Shown piece by piece: positions 24,801-35,400 of a stretch of 64,000 nt of DNA. The notes below the pieces were generated by a model. That model did no database searches and had not been told where the DNA came from. It saw only the letters and a program-made list of their open reading frames with translations. Positions within the stretch are counted from its first letter, which is position 1; each line of letters begins with the position of its first letter. This DNA comes from Carya illinoinensis (lineage: Eukaryota > Streptophyta > Magnoliopsida > Fagales > Juglandaceae). The position numbers and the translations under genes were made by a program. Location: positions 27,095,445 to 27,159,444 of the forward strand of contig NC_056753.1 of NCBI RefSeq assembly GCF_018687715.1. The letters run 5' to 3'.

Positions 24801-25919
24801 GTTGTTTCTTCTTCTACGCATTGTAGAGGTCATATGGAAGAACTTTGTGTTAAGATTAGTGGTTGTTAGCCACTGGAGCCTTGATTTTTGCCTCCATAAG
24901 ATTTCTTCCCTTCTCAATTGCTCTGAGAGATAGACTTTTAAGTTCTCCTCTAACTGAATGGAATAGTCAGATGGATCTTCAGATTGAATTTGAGATAGTC
25001 TACTATTCAAATTTTTTTATTGAGGATTGGATATGACCAAAACTTGATCTGTTCCAGACTTTAAGAGCTCTTCTAACATTTTTGAGTTTTTGAGAGAGGA
25101 TGAAGGATGGAGAACCAGAAATACTGCTATCCCAACTCCTCTTGATGACTTGAAAACAGCTCGAATCCCGAGCCCAAAATTCTTCAAACTTAAAAGAGTA
25201 ACAGGTTTTCTTATAAGCTGAAGTACTGAGAAGGATCAGAGCATGATTTGAGAAATGAATGGGTAAATGTAAGATTTTTGTGTCAGGGAATAACAGGTCC
25301 AATTAGAGTTAGCAATTCCTCTATCTAATCTCTCCCGTATAAGACCCAATCCAGTTCTGTTGTTGGTCCAATCATATTTGGAACCTTCATGTCCTAAGTC
25401 ACCCAAGTCGTACTAATTTATGAACAGGTTAAGACCAGTGGAGTTTGAAGAGGATGCAAAGGCCCTACCACCAAATTTTTCAGATTGGTTTAAGACAGAG
25501 TCAAAATCACCAAGTCCTAGAATAGGTCTAGAGTAAGCAGTTGCTATGGAACTAATGTGAGTCTCGAATTGATGCTTCTAATGCAATTGAGCAGGGTAGT
25601 ATACTAATAAAAGCAACCAAGGAGTATGCATAGGGTCCGAATACATTAACAAAGCCATAATATTACTATTAACATAAACAGGTTCCACTTTAACACCAAG
25701 AAGCCACATACATAACAGACCTTCCCATTTTCACAAAGGAGGGGTATGTAAATACAAGTGAAAACCAAGCTTATTTACAACACCAACAGTATTATCATCT
25801 AATAGCAAAGTTCCAGAAATGAAAATTAAATCAGGATGGTAAGTCTTGATTTGTGCCCTCATACTACGCATTGCAGGAGGCCGGGCAATGCCCTTACAAT
25901 TCTAGGCTATAATCCTCAT
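21892..25919 (-). pseudogene. LINE ORF2 relic: endonuclease, RT, zf-RVT, RNase H
   Basis: The start MRIIA-stop-NCKGIARPPAM (25919) matches the endonuclease opening, with a stop in place of the usual Trp. The end of the endonuclease region follows at 25302-25003 (FEEFWARDSSCF). The RT domain is at 24180-23300, with KIDMEKAFDFMEWDFL, then GLRQGDSLSPFLFIIGSEVL, and the catalytic FADDLILFG near 23815, reached by a frameshift. The late RT/thumb part carries LSQAGRTTLIRTI. KLLLWKILNNILPTRSIL belongs to the zf-RVT domain (22886-22665). The C-terminal RNase H-like RVT_3 domain (22330-21892) shows FDVVIRKNGSTTAAVCRDHL. At least six frame breaks or stops make it inactive. Confidence 0.85.
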
Positions 25920-26122
25920 ATCTGGGTTGGTGGCAGGTTAGGGCCCGCCACCTCAGCCACTTCATTTACAACCAATGCTTTCTGAGAAAAGGAAATTTCG
26001 TTACCAGCTTCAGGATAAAATTATGAGATTTTAGTTTCCAATTGTTGTTCCATCTTCTCCTTTTTTATTACTTTCCTTAGTCCACGCCCTTTTGCCATCG
26101 CAATGAGAGCCTCTCCCACATC

Positions 26123-28171
26123 TTAGTTGTCACCGATTGCAGTTTGGAGTGGAGGGTAGGATACAAATGGGTGCTGCACAATTGCTCTCTTTTTGGGTGG
26201 AATCTCTGTCTCTACATGAGTCAAGTTCCTCTTACTAGTTCTCTGTTTTGTTTCCTTTGAGTGCTTGGTTTGGGTAAAGTTTAGATTTGGTTCTTGAAGG
26301 TCAGGGGGGATTACAGTTGGCTTCGAGATGATGGTTTCAGAGGGGATGATGGTTACAGAAGTGAATGGTTCCAGAAGTGATGGTTTCAAGATGATTCCAT
26401 AAGTGTTTGGTTCCAGAGGTGGAGGTTTCAGGATGGTAGCTTTCGTGATGACTGCATGATCGACTTCTTCGAACAAATCAGTACTCTATGATGGTGTGAG
26501 TTTTGAGGCTGATCCGAGACTAGCTTTAGGATTATTCTTTAGTGAATCTTGCAGGGTAAGGGCCAGTGGAGTGTTTGCATTGGCTTTCCCTTGTAAGAAA
26601 GTAGTCTGGGTACTAGTCCTGGTTACAGGGAATTGATGAGCCCCTAATGTTGGTCCCTTAAGGAAATCAAAACTCTGCAATATGGTGTTGTAAACTGATG
26701 GACCTGATATGACCTGGTTATTGGGCTGTTGAGGATTGTTGGGCTTGGGCTAGGCTTGTTTGATCTCACTAAGGAGAGTGGGCCCATCAACTTGGGGGGA
26801 GTTGACCCGTTGTCTGGAGTTAAGTCATGAAGGAACTGATAGCCGCTACTTTGCTTCAAGAGTCCATCTGGCTCATGGGTTAATGCGGGGGGATGGCTCG
26901 AGAAATGCTTAGTGTTAGGAGAAATAAAGTATGGGCTAGTGGGAATTAATGGATTGACAAGCTTGGCCAACTGTTCACCTTCTTCGTCATGAAATTTTCC
27001 TTTGTTCTTGGTAACCATTGTAGTACTTCTTCCAGCTTTATCATGTCAGTTTCCCACAGTGGACATTTCAGCAAAAATGTTAATTGTATTGCCACTATTT
27101 TCAAGCTTTGAAAAACAATTCACCTTGTCAACAAAGATTTTCCCTTTCCCCTTGCTAAAAACTTTTTTCTCTATAGACGCCCTCGCCTAAGAGTTACTTG
27201 CAGCTGACTCCCTGATTCTAACTGGTGGAAGGGCTCTTCTAGTCTGGGATGCATTATACTTCATTTCCGAGCAGTGAACTCCCTGCACTTCATTTGACCA
27301 CTGATTCCCTTGGTTAAAAGAGTGCCGCCCATAGCATTGGGTTTAGTGGTGGGTTATGATTCACTTCCTCTGGTTGTAACGCCAACAATGGAATCATACC
27401 AGGATTTGGGTGAAACAGCTCTTGAATTTTCCTTGGAGTGTGCCTATAGTTTGAGTTTTCCACATGCATCCATGGACCAAATCTTGAGTTTTCTGGTACG
27501 AATGCATGCAGTGGATATTCTTGAACATCATGTCCTAAACAACCACATCCATAGCATAAGTTGGAAAGCCTTTCATACTTGAGGAGAATTTTTTTTTTTG
27601 GCATTCTACCTGGCCTATTGAGATCAAAACCTTCAGGCAGTGGATTTTCAATGTTGATTTCAACCCTTATTCACATATATCTCTCAATGCAACAATGAAT
27701 ATAGCTGCCCATTAGCTTTCCCAAGATATTTCCTATTTTTGCCGCATTTGGAATAGTGAACATTTCCAGTGGGAGACCATGCACTTGCACCGAGAAAATT
27801 GAGGTTTTAAGACTTACCTCATGGATACTCAAACCTGGGGGCCAAGTTTTCAACACCATATGAAATCCTTTAAAGTTCCATGGTTTATTTTCAAAGACCC
27901 TATCCTTAACTTGTCGTGTTGGAAAAGTAAATATAAACGTGTTTGTTTCTACATCTTCAATCATTAAGCCCATCACAAAACTCTAGATTGCTTTAATCGT
28001 AACATGAAAAGTATTTCTATTAAGAGGCGAGGTAGATAGGAGTTTACCTATCAAAGTCAGGTTGGAGTAATGCTTTGCTACAATTGATTCTAGCTCAAGT
28101 TGCAGGTCCTTCCAGGATAATGCTTTTGCTTTGTTGATGAGATTATCGATTTCTTCTTAATTTGTAGACAT
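26123..28171 (-). pseudogene. LINE ORF1 relic (DUF4283 and CCHC zinc knuckle)
   Basis: The start codon at 28171 gives MSTN, then a stop, then EEIDNLINKAKALSWKDL. Next is a DUF4283-type RNA-binding segment at 27976-27671 (NTFIFTFPTRQVKDRVFENK and WNFKGFHMVLKTWPP). The zinc knuckle at 27570-27530 reads CYGCGCLGHDVQEYP, where the final Cys of CX2CX4HX4C has become Tyr. A long proline- and serine-rich tail follows (27018-26123), as in plant LINE ORF1 proteins. Stops at about 28159, 27670 and elsewhere disable it. Confidence 0.8.
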
Positions 28172-28204
28172 TGCGGTTGACTGTCTGTGGTGGTAAAGGA
28201 ATGG

Positions 28205-28440
28205 CTAACAGTGATGATTTACGGGAGGCTTAGTGTATAAGGCTTGTTAAAGTTGACTAGATCCTTAAAAGGAAACTTTGAGGTGGGGTTAACTGGCTCC
28301 TCAAAAAGATATGCGGGGCTATTAAGGTGAGACTTAGGTAGTTGACCGTGGTGATTTACGAAAAGGTTTAAGGAGGGGAGGTTGTTGAAAACTGAGTGAG
28401 ATCCTCGAAAGGAAGCTTTGAGGTGGGTTCTGGGTTGACT
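28205..28440 (-). repeat. Two-unit direct repeat in the LINE 5' UTR
   Basis: Two units of about 95 bp, offset by about 136 bp, share GGTGATTTACG or AGTGATGATTTACG at the left and GATCC(T/C)(T/C)AAAGGAA(A/G)CTTTGAGG near the right. Both are upstream of ORF1 on the minus strand. By analogy with monomeric LINE promoters they could be promoter modules. That role is inferred. Confidence 0.6.
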
Positions 28441-28478
28441 GCACTACACATTTGGAAACAAAAAGGAAAACTACTAAG

Positions 28479-29086
28479 AACATTCACATTGAATTTTCAA
28501 TAAAATTTCCTATAATTTAGTTAAAAATGACATTCTCTAAAATTTTTTCCTAAATTTTACTCATATTTCAAAAATCTCATACATCTAATTCCCTATACTT
28601 TCTCTATTCTATTAAAATAATATTTCTCTATTATTTCTTTATTACTTTTTTCTCACTTTTATTTACAAATTTAACTACTCAATATTTTTTTGTTATGTTT
28701 TGAACTATTACTCTAGTAAATATTTTAAACAAAAATTTAAATTATTTTTTTGTGGGTATGATAATATTTTTAAAATTATTTTTTCCTACTTTTGAAATTA
28801 TTTAAATTATTTTTAAAATTATTATTTAAAATTATAACAAATATGAGCATGATAGAAAGTGTAAATAATTGAAAGAATAATTTATTTATGTATTTGAATA
28901 AAATATTAATTAAAAATAATTTAAGGAATAAATAGTGGTTTTCTAAATATCGAGAATCACTGTTCATTTCCTAAATATTTTCTCTAAAATAGGAATCCAA
29001 ATATAGGAAATATTTTGATCAAAACTGTATAATAAATTTCAAATTATAAGAAATCTGATACTTGAAGCACCAGATGTGAATGTTCT
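28479..29086. mobile_element. Tourist-like MITE at the LINE 5' end
   Basis: GAACATTCACATTGAATTTT at the left is mirrored by CAGATGTGAATGTTC at the right, and the interior is AT-rich and non-coding. The flanks TAA and TGA fit a 3-bp PIF/Harbinger-type target with one change. It lies inside the LINE target duplication, so it inserted into the LINE or was carried with it. Confidence 0.6.
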
Positions 29087-29513
29087 GAGAATAATTTTTT
29101 TTCCAAGACAGCTATTGAATAGTGTAAGTAATAATTTGAATATTTTAAAAATATTTAATTATTAATTATTATTTTATATTATTTTTTGATATTTTATTAT
29201 TATTTATTTATTAATATTAACAAAATATCTAAAATCTTCTGAACGCAATCTAAAAATATCTAAACACAATCAAAGAAAATTCAAAGAGGGTACATTATTG
29301 CAATGAGTTTAGTATATATGTTGTATGGAAAATGTTATTTTGACGTCCGACGGTACTGTTCAATTGTATTGTTTAGGAAAAAAAAAATTTATATTTTATT
29401 TTTAGTTAATAATTAAGAAAGTGATTTTAAATTTATTGATATATATTTTTTATTTAATGATTAAGAAAATGATTAAAAAATTATAAAAAAAAAAAAATTG
29501 CGCTGGGCTTACA

Positions 29514-29552
29514 GGTGGGGCGGCAGAGTAGCCCCACCCCTGCCGCCCCACC
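29514..29552. repeat. GC-rich inverted repeat just upstream of GSTU copy 2
   Basis: GGTGGGGCGGCA (29514-29525) is the exact inverse of TGCCGCCCCACC (29541-29552), with a 15-base spacer that itself holds GCCCCACCCC. It ends two bases before the TATA-like TCCTATATATAC (29555-29566). Copy 1 has no equivalent. Confidence 0.9.
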
Positions 29553-29609
29553 CATCCTATATATACTACGGTGCTAGATCTTTGGTTACAGATCGATCAT
29601 CAGAGCGCA

Positions 29610-30580
29610 ATGGAAGAAGTGAAGCTTTTGGGATTTTGGCCTAGCTTCTACTGCCACAGAGTGATATGGGCTCTGAAGCTGAAGGGTCTGAAGTATGAGT
29701 ACATAGAAGAAGACATCGGTAACAAGAGCCATATGCTGCTGCAGTACAACCCTGTTCACAAGAAGATTCCTGTGCTTGTTCATGGCGGCAGACCTATAGC
29801 CGAGTCCGCCGTCATCCTTCAATACATCGAAGACACTTGGCCTCATACTTACCCTTTGCTGCCGAAGGATGCCCACGAGAGGGCTTTAGCTCGGTTCTGG
29901 ATTAAATTCGGGGAAGATAAGGTAGTTTTGACTTGCACAATTACTCTATCATCATCATCATCGATCTTTCTAATTATTACTGTTTATATATATATGAACT
30001 TGCTTGTTCATGAATTCCATCCGTCGGGCCATCAAGTTTGATTTGCTTGTACTTTGAGTAAGATGTTAGGATTTGTTTTGGTAATTTTAATATTAATTTA
30101 AATTGGCTAGCTTGTTATTAATTAGGTAGTTTTAATATTAATTTAAATTGGCTAGTTATTAAAATGCTAATTAACTAATTATAACTTACTTCTCTGATCA
30201 TATAGGGTTACAATATTTTCTCAGCATTTTTCCCAGTTTCAGAAGAAAAAGATCTGGGGGATGCAGGAATGAACGAAGTGTTGGAGTTTCTGAAAATCTT
30301 GGAAGAGCAAGCTCTTGGGGACAACAAGTTTTTCGGTGGAGACAAAATAGGAATGGTAGACATAGCGTATGGATGGCTTAGTTACTTTTTCAAAGGCATG
30401 GAAGAAATGAGAGGGGTGAAGCTGCTAGAACCCAGCACCTTACCTCGCTTGCATGCATGGGCTGAGAATTTCAAACAAGTTTCTGTAATCAAAGACAACC
30501 TTCCTGACTACACCAAATTGTTGGTCTATATAAAATCAGTTAGGGAGAAAATGACTGCCCAGAACCCTACCTCCAAGTAG
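29610..30580 (+). CDS. GSTU: Tau-class glutathione S-transferase, copy 2 (two exons)
   Basis: Exon 1 is 29610-29921, followed by a 284-bp phase-0 GT-AG intron and exon 2 at 30206-30580, giving 228 residues and an intact frame. Ser12 and Glu65-Ser66 are kept. The active-site neighbourhood reads [10 protein letters not shown] instead of [10 protein letters not shown] (Pro13 to Phe, Ser15 to Cys), and Phe67, next to the glutathione-binding Ser66, is Ala. Other differences from copy 1 include T5K, D41H, Y50H, I107N and L114P. By eye I count about 18 amino-acid-changing and 6 silent differences, close to what relaxed selection would give. The intron and 3' flank remain nearly identical to copy 1, so the duplication is fairly young. 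Expression is doubtful because the conserved upstream block is displaced by a LINE. Function would otherwise be glutathione conjugation in the cytosol. Confidence 0.9.
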
Positions 30581-30799
30581 TAATGTTCCATAGCTAGCTA
30601 GCTGCAGCATTGGGAATAACACAGACAATGAAAGAATGATAAAGGATTCTGTGGCACCAACTTTTTGCCCTGTTTTGTTTGTGTTTGATTAATTTAGTGA
30701 CTTCATAATTATGAGATCATGTTTGTGTTAGAGAATTGAGGGATTTTCTTGGCCAAAAACACCATATATGCATTTCAACAAGAAGAGATGAACTGTCAC

Positions 30800-30940
30800 A
30801 TAAATATCTCGTAAAATTAAAATCGTATGCTGAGATTCATACGATATGTTAGATTTATTTTATAATAAAATTAATTTTATAATTTAACATACCACATTAA
30901 ATTATATTAATTTGTGAGTTTATTTTTATGATATATATAT
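30800..30940. mobile_element. MITE family B (copy 3), 3' flank of GSTU copy 2
   Basis: Orthologous to the MITE at 11653-11800, with the same arms and position relative to the stop codon. It was duplicated along with the gene. Confidence 0.6.
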
Positions 30941-31275
30941 TTTGTAACTAAAACATTTATCATAAATTAATACCTTCATTTCAAATAGTGACCAAATTTT
31001 CTCTCTTTCTTTCTTTATCCCCATGTTTTTAATTTTTTTAACTTTGTTTATTTATGAAAAAAACTGTCAGCCGGTCGGATGAGTTCACCATTTTTATACT
31101 AGCCATTTATAAGAATTTAACACGTAAGAGACTTAGCAAATTATATTTTACACTCAAATTTAGTAGATTATACATTTTTATTTTCTCCTCCCCCCCCCCC
31201 CCTCCAAAAAAAACCAAAAAAATGGTAGAAGCTCAACATTTGCTCTCTTCGAGTTTAAGGCTCGAATCTACTGTG

Positions 31276-32070
31276 CCCTTGGAGGTGATTTCTCTCCCTT
31301 TAAATACCGTATGTTATTTTATTATTACCCATTTGGTGATTCTTACAAAAAATGGTGTGATCAATAAAATTGTATATTGGGAAGAATAATGCTATAACCA
31401 CAAAATCTTTTTACAAAAATAAAATCACATGTGATTTTACGTGATATATTATATATATTTTATAATAAAAATAATTTTTTACTTTAACGTATCATATCAA
31501 GTTATATACGTTCGTTTATAAATTTATTTATCTGAAATTTATCTGTCTAAAATAATTCCCTATTGGAAAGCTTATGTAGATTGAGTTGTTGTGGTTGAAT
31601 TTTGAAAAAATTGTGAGACCCATTCATAATATGTTTTGGAAGAAAATTTTTTTGAGAAAATTTTTTGAATTTTGAATTCTGAATTTTATTGTGAAAATTA
31701 AGGAATGTTGTTTTAATTGATAGGAAGAAATTAAAAAAAAAAAAAAATCCTTTGTTTTCAAATATGACCCAACACAAGAAGAAAAAAAAAATTGGTCAAA
31801 GAGTATGGCATTATTTCCCCAAAAATAGAAAATAACCATATAAATTAATTTCCATGATAAAGACATCGGTCATATATATCAAACGCTAAGAGTTTCCAAC
31901 ATACAACGTCAGGCAAATATAGCTCCAAATCAAAAGTGAGCAAATCGTTTCCTCAAGTTTCATCCATCTAGTCCTTGAGCACGTATTCAAGAAACATACT
32001 TAAATTAACATAATATTCTTCCAATCAGATAAACTTTATCATTAATAAGTACAAAAGTAAGTGGCCGTAC
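31276..32070. other. Intergenic DNA with a further MITE
   Basis: AT-rich with A-tracts. A fourth family B MITE lies at about 31405-31545. No gene is seen. Confidence 0.4.
31405..31545. mobile_element. MITE family B (copy 4)
   Basis: It contains ACGTGATATATTATATATAT and TTTTATAATAAAAATAA around the same palindromic plan as the other copies. It is independent of the GSTU duplication, because nothing similar follows copy 1 at this place. Confidence 0.45.
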
Positions 32071-32394
32071 TATTACGTAGTATACGTCCAGCCCAAGTTC
32101 AAAAAAATGCAGCCCAGAAACAAGCCCAAGCTTCCACTTCCTACTCGAGTGAAGATACCATATATGAAAAAAGATATCTTGTCTTAGATGCATTTTTATT
32201 ATTTGTGTAATTTTCCTCAATAAACTGTATTTTCTATTTTTAGATGATTTAGTTTGTTAGAGAAAATGTGTATAAATAGATCATGGCACTGTACAGAAAA
32301 CTTCAATTCTAATATACAAGATTATACCCTGCATCCACACGGTGTGCTTCTCTGCCATCCAGGTTCTTCTTCTCTTCGGTTTCGTTACCTTACA
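32071..32394 (+). repeat. Copia 5' LTR
   Basis: It is 324 bp and contains a TATA-like GTATAAATAGATC near 32270, about 120 bp before its end. It differs from the 3' LTR by roughly a dozen bases and lacks about 14 bases present there (CTTGTTAACTTATTTTG region at 37092). Confidence 0.9.
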
Positions 32395-32423
32395 TGGTAT
32401 TGTGAGCCAGGGAAGCATCTCCA

Positions 32424-35400
32424 TGGATGACCATGCCGACAATTCATCTGATTCTTCCCCAACCCGCTTCATTGCTTCCTCTGTTCATCCACCCCATTCC
32501 CCAAACACTCTTCGTCCCAACCAGTATTTGAACCTCAACGACCCGAATAACCCATTTCGACTTGATCACAGTGATAATCCAGCCGTGATTCTTATCACCG
32601 ACCTCCTTACTGTTGATAATTACCCTACTTGGTCAAGGGCTATGCGTCGTGCCTTGCGTGCCAAGAACAAATTAGGGTTCATCACAAACGAAATCCCTAA
32701 ACCCAAAAATCCCAATGACCCTCTTATCGACCTATGGGAACGCTGTAACAACATGGTGGTGTTGTGGTTATAGAATTCCATCAGTGCCTCTATCAAGTCG
32801 AGTGTCGCCTTTGTGGATGATGCCCATGAAATCTGGTCTGACTTGCAAGATCGTTTTTCCCAACAAAACGCATCCCGCATCTTCCAGCTCAAGAAATCCC
32901 TTGCCAGCATTCTCCAGGAAAATGATTCGGTGAGTGTTTACTATGGAAAACTCAAAACCCTATGGGATGAGCTTTCCATCTACGATCCCACTCCTGTTTG
33001 TACTTGTGGTACTATGAAGACTCTTGTTGACAGATATCAAAGAGACTGTTTTTCAATTTTTAATGGGTTTACATGATATTTACTCCAATGTTTGCGATCA
33101 AATCATGTTGTTAGACCCACTACCCTCTGTTACTAGAATTTTTTCTCTGATCCAGCAGCAAGAACGTTAGCATTCCCTCATCCAACATAACCCATCCCCA
33201 GACACCACGGCCTTCGCCATTAACCGACCCTTTCCATCACCAAAAATGTTCAACTCCTCCCGACCCAACACCAAGAAAGACTGGCCATATTGCACTCACT
33301 GCAAAATTACTAGCCATACTCTTGAATCTTGTTTCAAAATTGGGAATGTTGAAGCCCCTGTTTGTAGTCACTGCCATATGAGTAGCCACACTGTTGGAAA
33401 GTGCTACAAACTACATGGTTATCCACCCGGCCATAAGTTTTTCAACAAATCTCCACCATCCACTGCCCTCACTATCCAATCCACCACTCCTCCTTCCACC
33501 CACCTTGAGACACACAGTGATGAAAAAGTTAGTTTAACTAAGGCACAATATCAACAACTAATGGCTCTTCTCCAGCCAATGGATGCTTCCATTGCTGCTC
33601 AGCATTTAGCTAACCAGATTCAGTCCAATTCCACCATTCCATCCGCCTTTAATTTCTCTGGTATTTCTCTTTGTTTATCCACTCACACACACACTACACC
33701 AACTATATCACACTTTCCATGGATAATCGACACAGGTGCAACAGACCACATGGTCTGCTGCCCTTTCTTGCTCACTTCCATCACCAAACACATTTCACAC
33801 TCTGTCAAACTACCCAATGGAGTTGATGTTCCAACCACACATTTGGGCACTGTTCAATTTAATAATTCTATTTGTTTGACTGAGGTACTTTGTGTCCCTC
33901 TTTTAATTTTAACCTGATTTCTGCCAAGAAACTTACTGCTTCCCTCACTTGTTGCCTTGTTTTCTTTGATGATGTTTGTTTCATTCATGACCTTGCCTCT
34001 TGGACAACGATTGGGAAGGGTAACGTGAGGGATGGCCTATATCATCTTCAACTACAACCGGTCTCCCCTTCCAGTTTATCTGTTAAAATTTCACAGTTTT
34101 CTTCTAGGATGTCAAAATTTTCAGCTTCTGTTTTTAGTATCAATGTTGTCAATGACCTTTGGCATTATCGCCTAGGCCATCCTTCTTTTCCATGTCTTAG
34201 TTTAATTATTGATCCTATTGTAAAAAATAGCATCAAATCTATTAATTCTGGTCCTTGTTGCATCTGTCCCTTAGCTAAACTACATCGTCTTCCTTTTCCC
34301 ACTAGTGAACACAAAACTTCTCATCCTTTTGAATTGATACATTGTGATCTCTGGGGTCCTTGTTCTATCACTGCATATGATGGATCCAGATTTTTCTTAA
34401 CCATTGTTGATGACTTCACCCGAACCACATGACTTTATCTTCTTAAAAATAAATCTGAAACCAGAAAATGTATTGAATCATTCACTAATCTGGTTCAAAA
34501 TCAATTCAACTTTGCCATTAAAATTATAAGGAGTGACAATGGAAATGAATTTCATATGATTGATTTCTTCAACTCCAAAGGCATTATACACCAGAAATCT
34601 TGTGTTGCCATACCCCAACAAAATGGCATTGTAGAACGAAAACACCAACATATATTAAATATGGCTCGGGCTCTAAAGTTTCAAGCTGGTCTTCCACTCA
34701 CATATTGGAGTGATTGTATCCTTACAGCCACCTACCTCATTAATAGAACCCCCAGCCCCTATTACAAAACAAAACCCCATATGAAATATTGTTCCACTCA
34801 CCACCATCTTACTCTCATTAAAAAATATTTGGATCTTTGTGTTTTGCATCAACTATTGCTGCTAGTAGAACAAAATTTGATCCTAGGGGTCGCATGTGCA
34901 TTCTTCTAGGCTATCCTTTTGGTATCAAAGGTTACAAGCTTCTTGACCTTGAAACCAAAACCATTTTCATTTCTAGGGATGTTGTGTTTCATGAGTCTAT
35001 TTTTCCTTTTCATTCCCTAAAATCTTCAACTGAAAATCCAAATCTGGTTTACACTAAAGCTTTACCTGACCTATGGCAGTTTCCAACTTTTCCCACTCAT
35101 AACAATCCTTCATCTCCCATATATTCTCCTCCCCTACCTCCTCAAACTTCCACCTCTGACTCCACAGCTTCACCAATCCCTTCTCCCACCACTGTACCAC
35201 ATTCTAACCCTTCTCCCCAGCCTCCTCTTCGAAGGTCTTCTAGACAAAGGAAAGCACCACAATTTTTGAAAGATTTTCACTGTCAACAGGCCTCCCTCAC
35301 TAACTCCAACCAGTTCCTGCCCGAGACTCATCAAGGTAATTCCTCCACTTCTCACTCTCTCACTCACTTTTTAAATTACTAGAAATTTAGTCCCTCTTCA

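Larger units (their letters stand above)
21691..29103 (-). mobile_element. L1-type LINE with RNase H domain, near full length
   Basis: The element lies between CAAGACGGCTATT (21678-21690) and CAAGACAGCTATT (29104-29116), a 13-bp target duplication with one change. The T-rich run just inside the left border is the complement of the 3' poly(A) tail. On the minus strand it has a repetitive 5' UTR, ORF1 (28171 to about 26123) and ORF2 (25919 to about 21892) with endonuclease, reverse transcriptase, zinc-binding and RNase H domains in the standard order. A MITE (28479-29086) sits at the 5' side. ORFs are broken in many places. Confidence 0.85.
21408..31275 (+). repeat. GSTU segmental duplication, copy 2 (expanded by insertions)
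   Basis: Homology to 10048-12164 begins at GTTTCCTTTGTATTGTG and stops at the LINE. It resumes weakly near 29274 (AAGAAAA...ATTGCAATGAG) and strongly from TCCTATATATAC at 29555 through both exons to about 31275. Removing the LINE and the small inserts recovers about the same length as copy 1. Confidence 0.8.
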
